A stretch of DNA of 5,634 nt, taken from assembly GCA_937858255.1 (NCBI GenBank), contig CALLZQ010000797.1:1-5634 (forward strand), in the 5' to 3' direction. The DNA comes from an uncultured Tabrizicola sp. (GTDB lineage Bacteria > Pseudomonadota > Alphaproteobacteria > Rhodobacterales > Rhodobacteraceae). Position numbers and translations under genes: made by a program. This document shows, piece after piece, positions 1 through 5,634 of this stretch; within the stretch, counting starts at the first letter, position 1, and the number at the start of each line of letters is the position of its first letter. The notes below the pieces were generated by a model that saw nothing but the letters and a program-made list of their open reading frames with translations, made no database searches and had not been told where the DNA came from.

Positions 1-1921
<1,921 letters not shown>

Positions 1922-1925
<4 letters not shown>

Positions 1926-2515
1926 GACGCCGCAATCGCACGCGGTGTCAGGGCACGCTCATCAAGCCATAGCTGCCCTTGCCGATACCCCCCTCGGATA
2001 AGGTGGCCCGGCTGTGTGACTTCGGGGTACTGTTCCGCCCAATCCCGGTAACGGTCATTGGTAACGACAACAGCGTTGTTTTCCCGTGCCGCCGCCAGAA
2101 TGACCGGATCTGCCGGTTGGCCCTTGGCAACAACCAGCACCTGTTGCTCTGAAAGGCCCAGTTTGCGCGAGAAAAAATAGTCGTCGCGGTAGCGATCCCA
2201 GAGCTTCCAACCGGCATTGGCATCGAACACAACACCGACGGACAAATTTCGCGCATGTAGATACGCGATGACATCGAGAAGCGGTTGCAACTGGGGTTTG
2301 TCGTCCAGCCAGTGCATCACATTTGATCCATCGATGATGACATCGGAACGCGCGCGCGCGGGTTTGCGCCTCTGCCACAAAGCCCGGAGCAGCAGAAACA
2401 GGCTTGCGGCAAGGCAGGAGGCTGCAAAAATCTGGTAGTCGCGATAGTCCTGAGACATCAGCGTGATCGCCAAGGCAATCGCGCTGAGGGCGGAAAGCCC
2501 CAAGGGAATCAACAT
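1922..2515 (-). CDS. Membrane-anchored NYN/PIN-like ribonuclease (Zc3h12a-like domain)
   Basis: A 197-residue protein. Two hydrophobic segments, about residues 1-20 and 28-47, are followed by the basic stretch RRKPARAR, which suggests a double-pass anchor with the rest in the cytoplasm. Residues 58-175 look like the NYN (PIN-fold) metal-dependent RNase domain of the Zc3h12a/regnase type. Acidic residues sit in the expected motifs: DGSNVMH (D62), VVFDAN (D98), GQPADPVIL (D136) and [10 protein letters not shown] (D154, D158). The last closely resembles the family's ND-YRD motif. Inferred role: endonucleolytic cutting of RNA near the membrane; the substrate is unknown. The ATG start has AAGGTG-type Shine-Dalgarno bases (2522-2528) 6 nt upstream. 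The gene lies 23 bp after the ABM gene, so co-transcription is likely. Its TAA stop overlaps the convergent uvrB stop by 4 bp. A (CG)6 tract encodes the linker between anchor and nuclease. The fold is fairly sure, activity is untested, and no gene symbol is known to me. Confidence 0.85.
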
Positions 2516-2538
2516 TCAAAACACCTTTATCTTCGGGG

Positions 2539-2856
2539 TCAGATGGCCCCGGCAACCTCATACATCACCGGTTCGAACCCTTTGCACAGGGTGTTGATAT
2601 GGCGGTTTCTCTCCCGCATTTCGGGGCTGCGCAGCATGGCCTGATAATCGCCCCGGCTGGCCCATTGCGAATAGTTGCAGATCCGGGTGCGGGCGTCGTT
2701 GATATGCAGCGCTGCCGAGATAAAGCCGGGCTGGTGGCAGATCACCTCGGCAAAGGCGGCTTGCAGCGCCTCCATCAGATCTTCGGCGGTGGCGGGGGTC
2801 ATCTCAAAGGTGGTGATGACGGTCTGACCTTGAAATTCCTTGGAAACCTTCAGCAT
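2539..2856 (-). CDS. Antibiotic biosynthesis monooxygenase (ABM) domain protein
   Basis: A 105-residue single-domain protein resembling the ABM dimeric alpha/beta-barrel superfamily. That superfamily includes quinol monooxygenases such as YgiN, and heme-degrading IsdG-type enzymes. The pattern fits: an N-terminal beta strand (QTVITTFEMTP), a helix (AEDLMEALQAAFAEVI), then QPGFISAALHINDARTRICNY leading to the conserved strand-turn NYSQWASRGDYQAML and the SPEM turn. At the place where many members have His after the aromatic residue (F-x-x-H), this protein reads YQAM, so the catalytic type cannot be assigned; some family members are not enzymes. The start is well supported: an ATG with GGGAGGT (2864-2870) 7 nt upstream. 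It is the first gene of a probable two-gene operon with the NYN ribonuclease. No signal peptide or cofactor motif is visible. The fold is likely; the substrate is unknown. Confidence 0.85.
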   Translation of the reverse strand: MLKVSKEFQGQTVITTFEMTPATAEDLMEALQAAFAEVICHQPGFISAALHINDARTRICNYSQWASRGDYQAMLRSPEMRERNRHINTLCKGFEPVMYEVAGAI

Positions 2857-2899
2857 TTCGGCTACCTCCCGGGGACATCATGACACAAGCGGGCCGCCC
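2857..2899. promoter_or_regulatory. Short divergent gap between the ABM gene and the small membrane protein gene
   Basis: Only 43 bp separate the two divergent start codons. The gap holds the ABM Shine-Dalgarno (2864-2870, minus strand) and a CCCGGG core (2868-2873). Promoters for both directions must overlap the neighbouring coding sequence. I could not pick out convincing -35/-10 pairs. Confidence 0.45.
2864..2870 (-). promoter_or_regulatory. Strong Shine-Dalgarno of the ABM gene
   Basis: Read on the minus strand this is GGGAGGT, 7 nt before the ATG at 2856. It is the best ribosome binding site of the complete genes in the window and fixes the ABM start. Confidence 0.8.
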
Positions 2900-2903
2900 A
2901 TGA
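2880..2903 (+). other. Possible 7-codon leader ORF overlapping the next start (ATGA)
   Basis: An ATG at 2880 opens a seven-codon frame (MTQAGRP) that ends in a TGA sharing bases with the ATG at 2900, as ATGA. GGGG bases (2871-2874) lie 5 nt before its start, while the downstream gene has only a weak Shine-Dalgarno of its own. This is the geometry of translational coupling, but a frame this short can easily occur by chance. Confidence 0.2.
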
Positions 2904-3091
2904 AATTGCTTGATGCCAATCATCCGATGTTTCGCCGCCCCTGGGTGCGCTGGGTCACGGCCTTGCTGCCCTTGGGCTGGGGCGCCGTGGAATTTTCGCT
3001 CGGCAATCCCGGTTGGGGCATGATCTTTGCCGCCGCCGGGGCCTATGCCTTCTACATCCTGATCCTGCGCGGACCGGATCAGCCTTCCTGA
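2900..3091 (+). CDS. Small two-helix inner-membrane protein, unknown function
   Basis: A 63-residue protein starting MKLLDANHPMFRRPWVRWV. Two hydrophobic stretches, about residues 16-33 and 37-56, are separated by a short LGNPGWG turn. The basic N-terminal RRPWVR before helix 1 and an Arg after helix 2 fit a hairpin with both ends in the cytoplasm. From memory it resembles short conserved alphaproteobacterial proteins of the 'NHPxFRPxW...' type, some of which are labelled DUF3329; this is a weak recollection, not a search result. The ATG at 2900 is preferred because the TTG extension to 2840 lies antisense to the ABM start, adds a polar tail before the conserved-looking NHP motif, and has no ribosome binding site. 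The Shine-Dalgarno at the chosen start is also weak. The 3' end overlaps the convergent ParA gene by 13 bp. The function is unknown. Confidence 0.75.
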   Translation: MKLLDANHPMFRRPWVRWVTALLPLGWGAVEFSLGNPGWGMIFAAAGAYAFYILILRGPDQPS

Positions 3092-3708
3092 AGCCGCGCC
3101 GCAACCTCAGCCGCCAGCACCTGAACCTCGGTCGCGGCGGCGGATTTCCCGGCCTCGACCACGCCCAGCCCCCGGCCCAGCGTTTCCGCATAGACCACTC
3201 GCTGACCCAGCGTGGCGGTGGCCACCTCGGACAGCGCCCGCGCCGCCTCGGCAACCTCACGCGCGAGATTGGTGTTGGGCTTGACCCGGTTCAGTACCAC
3301 CAAGGGCTGCCGCCGTTCACGCGACACCAGATCCAGCACCCCATCCGTCGCCCAGAGATCAACCTGGCTGGTCGCCACCGGGATCAGCACAAGATCGGCC
3401 TCACGCAGCGCCGGACGCAAATCGGCATCCACCTTGGGCGGCGTATCGACGATGACCAGATCGTTGATCTTGCGCAGCTTTTCGCATTCATAGCTGACAC
3501 CCCAGGCCGAGGCGGTGGAAAGGTCAAGACCCGGATCGCCCATCACCTCGCGCCGGGTCATGAACCAGCGGCCAAGGCTGCCCTGCGGATCGGTATCGAG
3601 CAATGCCACCCGCTTGCCCTGCCGGGCATATTCCACCGCAAGATTGATCGCCAGCGTGGTTTTGCCCGAGCCCCCTTTTTGCTGTGCAACCGTAATGACC
3701 TTGCCCAT
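3079..3708 (-). CDS. Orphan ParA-family (ParF-like) P-loop ATPase
   Basis: A 209-residue ATPase of the ParA/MinD group, whose members position DNA or protein cargo by ATP-dependent dimer cycling on the nucleoid. Visible motifs are the deviant Walker A QQKGGSGKTT, with signature lysine K11 and P-loop K16; the A' motif DTDPQGS (38-44) with D40; and Walker B VIVDTPP (85-91). There is no N-terminal helix-turn-helix, and the length matches the short ParF/VirC1-type class, not long autorepressing P1-type ParA. No ParB or CopG-like partner gene and no parS-like TGTTTCACGTGAAACA site was seen nearby. Chromosomal orphans of this kind can partition protein clusters, such as R. sphaeroides PpfA with chemoreceptors; applying that here is speculation. 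The ATG has AGGGGG (3714-3719) 5 nt upstream. It lies 84 bp after the SARP-like regulator in the same direction. The family is sure; the cargo is unknown. A genomic ParA of the parABS system is less likely, given its size and the absence of parB. Confidence 0.93.
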   Translation of the reverse strand: MGKVITVAQQKGGSGKTTLAINLAVEYARQGKRVALLDTDPQGSLGRWFMTRREVMGDPGLDLSTASAWGVSYECEKLRKINDLVIVDTPPKVDADLRPALREADLVLIPVATSQVDLWATDGVLDLVSRERRQPLVVLNRVKPNTNLAREVAEAARALSEVATATLGQRVVYAETLGRGLGVVEAGKSAAATEVQVLAAEVAARLQEG

Positions 3709-3716
3709 CGGAACCC

Positions 3717-3739
3717 CCTATGCCGCAACGCAGCATAGG
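3717..3739 (-). promoter_or_regulatory. Perfect 7-bp dyad overlapping the ParA gene ribosome binding site
   Basis: The arms CCTATGC and GCATAGG are exact inverted repeats with a 9-nt spacer. In the spacer two further GC pairs are possible around an AAC loop (plus strand). On the ParA transcript the 3' arm ends in AGG, the first bases of the AGGGGG Shine-Dalgarno. The dyad could therefore be an operator at the 5' end of the gene or an RNA hairpin masking ribosome access. No factor is known. Confidence 0.45.
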
Positions 3740-3750
3740 CCGATTCGACC

Positions 3751-3766
3751 CCGGCGAACAGGCCGG
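3751..3766 (-). terminator. Weak GC hairpin after the SARP-like regulator gene
   Basis: CCGGC and GCCGG form a 5-bp stem with a 6-nt loop, 27 bp past the regulator's TAG stop. No U-run follows, so it is not a canonical intrinsic terminator. It may only slow polymerase or protect a 3' end, or it may be chance in GC-rich DNA. Confidence 0.2.
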
Positions 3767-3792
3767 AATCCGCGACAAATGGACGGGTGCCC

Positions 3793-5439
3793 CTAATCCG
3801 AGATCGAGAGAATCCGCTCGGATGGCAACAGACCCGCGCGCCGCAACATGCCGATGGGGTATTCAGGATTGCGCGCGAGGGCATCGAGACTGAAACCGCT
3901 CTCGATCTGTTCCAACTGATGCGCGGCGGATCGGGCCCGCGCCTCATTGCCCATGCCCGCCGAAAGCGCCACGACATAGCGGAGCGCCGCGCGAAAATCC
4001 GGCGCGGCGGCCACGGTGGTTTCAGCCATGCGCAAGGCCAGTTCGGGTTGCCGCGACATCACTGCCGTCAGGCATAGCCCCATATCCCACCAGAATTTAT
4101 TCGGCGCCGAAGAGCCGATGCTCTGCACTTTTTGCGCCAGAGCATGCGCCTCTTCGATCTGGCCGGAATAAAGCTGCGCATAGGACAGGCTGTCCCAGGC
4201 CAGCGGATTATTGGGGTTCAGGCGCACGCTTCGCCGCGCCAGTTCGACCCCTTGGGCCGGGGTGTCGTCAAGCGCGCAATGGACATAGGCGACCACCGCC
4301 AGCACCATCGAGTTATTCGGATCGCGCTCCATGGCAAGCCGGGCAAAGGCCATCGCCTCTTGCCGGGCGGCCGGCAGATCGGGGACATGGCCTTCGATCA
4401 CCTGCAAGACCCGCAACTGCGCCCGCCGGGCCGCGTTCAGGCTGCGCGGCTTCATGTCGTCCGACAGGGCCAGCAGCGTCTCTGCCTCAATCAGACGCGC
4501 CGGGTTCATGGTCCAGAGCTTGCGCACCGCAAGGCGATGCAGGGCCAGCGAATCCAGTTCCGCAGGCATATCGGCCTGAAGCGAGATCGCATCGCCCAGA
4601 ACCTCGACCGCCTGATTGGCGAAATGGATCAGCCGCAGATCCTCGGGGCTACGGCTCGCCGCCAGGTTTTCCGACCGCCCGGACCAGATCACCTGACCGC
4701 TGGCCTGCTCGACCGCGCGGACACGAAGAAACTGCCCCTCGCCCCCGGCGGACATCGCCTGAACCGTGACCGTCAGCGTATCGGGCAGTTCGGGCGAGGG
4801 CTTACGCAAAAAGACCACCACCCCCAAGGCCTCGCGCAGCGAAAGCGCCACCGCGTCGATGAAAAGATCTTCCAGCAAACCAAGGCTGTCGGCCACCCGG
4901 CGCGATTTCTGCAACACCACGACATAGGGGCGGCGAAGGCTGCGGAGCGAGGGGGCGGCGGGCGGCGCCTCGGCCTGACGCAGGGCGCCCTGAACCCGCA
5001 GCGGCAGGGGTTGATCGACCAGCAAACGATGGCGTTGATCGCGCAACCAGGTCTCAAATTCGGGATCGCGCACGTCGATCCCTTCGAGAAACTCGCGCTC
5101 GCCGCTGTGGGAAAGGTCGATTTCACTGCATTCGCGCCGCAGCCCCACTTTCTGCCGGTCCGTCAGCAGAATATCCAGATCGGGGCCCAGCAGGCGGCGT
5201 AGCTCGGCCAGCGACTGACGCAAACTGGCCGAAGCCTGCGCAGGGCCGCGGTCGCTCCACAGCTTGCCCTCCAGCCAGCGGCGGTTGCGCGACAGATCCG
5301 GGCTGGTGGCCAACAGCGCGATCAGCCCCTGGGTCTTGACCCCCTTTGGCGTGATGTCCTGCCCCAAGGGCGATTCGAGCCGAAAGCGCCCCGTCAGGAT
5401 GACGCGGATACGGGCGGTCGAGGCAGCGGGCTTTCCCAT
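3793..5439 (-). CDS. SARP-like winged-helix regulator with TolB-N-like and TPR domains
   Basis: A 548-residue soluble protein. Residues 10-100 form an OmpR/SARP-type winged helix (RIRVILTGRF, then PKGVKTQGLIALLA, LEGKLWSD, ASLRQSLAELRRLLG, ILLTDRQKVGL). Residues 107-140 resemble the start of a BTAD module (EFLEGIDVRDPEFETWLRDQRHRL). Residues 168-256 resemble the TolB-N/CadC-type periplasmic-like fold (YVVVLQ...LLEDLFIDAVALSLRE...LRVRAVEQASGQVIWSGR). Residues 300-515 are helical with TPR-like repeats (AMERDPNNSMVLAVVAYV, VRLNPNNPLAWDSLSYAQL). No transmembrane helix, receiver or NB-ARC ATPase motif is seen, so it is probably a cytoplasmic one-component regulator whose C-terminal half senses a ligand or protein. 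Start choice: the ATG at 5439 has CAGGGA 9 nt upstream. An ATG at 5448 has the same bases right against it, and a TTG at 5481 has no Shine-Dalgarno. The gene is divergent from a gene starting at 5628, a likely target. The signal is unknown. Confidence 0.85.
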   Translation of the reverse strand: MGKPAASTARIRVILTGRFRLESPLGQDITPKGVKTQGLIALLATSPDLSRNRRWLEGKLWSDRGPAQASASLRQSLAELRRLLGPDLDILLTDRQKVGLRRECSEIDLSHSGEREFLEGIDVRDPEFETWLRDQRHRLLVDQPLPLRVQGALRQAEAPPAAPSLRSLRRPYVVVLQKSRRVADSLGLLEDLFIDAVALSLREALGVVVFLRKPSPELPDTLTVTVQAMSAGGEGQFLRVRAVEQASGQVIWSGRSENLAASRSPEDLRLIHFANQAVEVLGDAISLQADMPAELDSLALHRLAVRKLWTMNPARLIEAETLLALSDDMKPRSLNAARRAQLRVLQVIEGHVPDLPAARQEAMAFARLAMERDPNNSMVLAVVAYVHCALDDTPAQGVELARRSVRLNPNNPLAWDSLSYAQLYSGQIEEAHALAQKVQSIGSSAPNKFWWDMGLCLTAVMSRQPELALRMAETTVAAAPDFRAALRYVVALSAGMGNEARARSAAHQLEQIESGFSLDALARNPEYPIGMLRRAGLLPSERILSISD

Positions 5440-5524
5440 CAGTCGCATTCCCTGGATCGTGGCCCAATTCAACCACAGCAAGGGTCAAAGACAAACCGCT
5501 TTGCAGGGGGGCACTGCTTACGAG

Positions 5525-5541
5525 CGTGAAGAAATCGTGAA
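5525..5541. repeat. CGTGAA direct repeat with 11-bp period, candidate regulator operator
   Basis: Two identical hexamers, CGTGAA at 5525-5530 and 5536-5541, start exactly 11 bp apart, one helical turn. Winged-helix SARP and OmpR-type regulators are known to bind tandem direct repeats with about this period, and the adjacent gene encodes such a protein. The copies are short and only two, so chance is possible. Confidence 0.4.
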
Positions 5542-5613
5542 TCGGGCCTTGCCCCTCTGGGTTTTCTTGGCGGGGCGGCCCGCTCGGCCCAAAGAGGTAG
5601 CAACAGCAGATTA

Positions 5614-5621
5614 CAGGGGGG
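5614..5621 (+). promoter_or_regulatory. Strong Shine-Dalgarno of the divergent partial gene
   Basis: CAGGGGGG lies 6 nt before the ATG at 5628. The spacing and purine run are ideal for ribosome binding and are the main evidence that a real gene begins at the window edge. Confidence 0.65.
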
Positions 5622-5627
5622 TTGATC

Positions 5628-5634
5628 ATGGCAT
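5628..5634 (+). CDS. Start of a divergent gene, cut by the window end
   Basis: Only the ATG and the next codon (Met-Ala) are visible. The call rests on the strong upstream Shine-Dalgarno and on the divergent layout with the SARP-like regulator. The product cannot be named. Genes placed head to head with such regulators are often their targets, which is inference here. Confidence 0.55.

Larger units (their letters stand above)
5440..5627. promoter_or_regulatory. Divergent control region between the SARP-like regulator and the cut-off gene
   Basis: 188 bp without a convincing gene. It must hold promoters in both directions. For the regulator the best pair I can find is TTGTCT (minus strand, 5494-5489), a 17-bp spacer, then TGAATT (5471-5466), which is a poor -10; TTGACC lies close by. 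For the rightward gene no good pair is visible. The region contains the CGTGAA direct repeat, two copies of CAGGGGGG (5504-5511 and 5614-5621) and several GC-rich partial dyads around 5543-5589. Confidence 0.6.

Noticed and set aside
2840..2899. TTG-initiated 20-residue extension of the small membrane protein
   Set aside because: It has no ribosome binding site, lies over the ABM start on the other strand, and adds a polar tail unlike the compact family form.
3081..3091. CTTC-CT-GAAG mini-dyad at the membrane protein/ParA junction as a terminator
   Set aside because: A four-base stem with a two-base loop and no T-run is not a credible terminator.
3013..3738. 241-residue open frame on the plus strand across the ParA gene
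   Set aside because: It is antisense to the clear P-loop motifs of ParA, and its Arg/His-rich sequence is typical of a shadow frame.
4132..5202. 356-residue open frame on the plus strand opposite the SARP-like regulator
   Set aside because: Composition is dominated by Gln, Arg, His and Gly without domain logic, and it lies wholly antisense to a gene with recognisable domains.
5440..5481. TTG (5481) or ATG (5448) as the regulator start
   Set aside because: The TTG lacks a Shine-Dalgarno, and the ATG at 5448 has its purine run with almost no spacing. The ATG at 5439 is better placed, though 5448 cannot be excluded.
5526..5540. GTG-initiated four-codon frame after the first CAGGGGGG
   Set aside because: Its spacing of about 14 nt from the purine run is too long and the peptide is too short to support.
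5123..5629. 168-residue minus-strand frame spanning the divergent control region
   Set aside because: It has no Shine-Dalgarno, overlaps the regulator gene in another frame, and would cover the strong ribosome binding site of the divergent gene.

Overview
The window looks like a GC-rich alphaproteobacterial chromosome, most likely Rhodobacterales (Rhodobacteraceae-like). This is inferred from protein style and codon choice, not from a search. It holds a housekeeping DNA-repair gene followed by a compact run of small accessory genes. No tRNA, rRNA, insertion sequence, CRISPR array or prophage signature was seen.

Layout: (1) 1-1925, plus strand: most of uvrB, lacking roughly the first 65 codons and so the Walker A motif. 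(2) 1922-2856, minus strand: a probable two-gene operon, first an antibiotic-biosynthesis-monooxygenase (ABM) fold protein, then 23 bp downstream a membrane-anchored NYN/Zc3h12a-like ribonuclease. The ribonuclease stop codon interlocks with the uvrB stop codon in one TTAA. (3) 2900-3091, plus: a 63-residue two-helix membrane protein, divergent from the ABM gene and overlapping the next gene tail to tail. (4) 3079-3708, minus: a short, ParF-type ParA ATPase with no ParB beside it; a perfect 7-bp dyad overlaps its ribosome binding site. (5) 3793-5439, minus: a soluble one-component regulator with a SARP-like winged helix, a BTAD-like segment, a TolB-N/CadC-like domain and a TPR-rich C-terminal half. 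(6) 5440-5627: a divergent control region with two CGTGAA hexamers exactly 11 bp apart. (7) 5628-end, plus: the first codons of a divergent gene behind a strong Shine-Dalgarno sequence.

How the genes may work together: uvrB is an independent repair gene. The ABM and NYN genes are probably co-transcribed, but no shared pathway can be read from them. The regulator and the ParA gene lie in the same direction 84 bp apart and could be co-transcribed, although the dyad suggests that ParA has its own control. The regulator and the cut-off divergent gene share a control region, so that gene is the obvious candidate target. Nothing here amounts to a clearly new multi-gene system. The items most worth checking are the tethered NYN ribonuclease, the orphan ParA with its dyad, and the 11-bp-phased repeat beside the SARP-like regulator.
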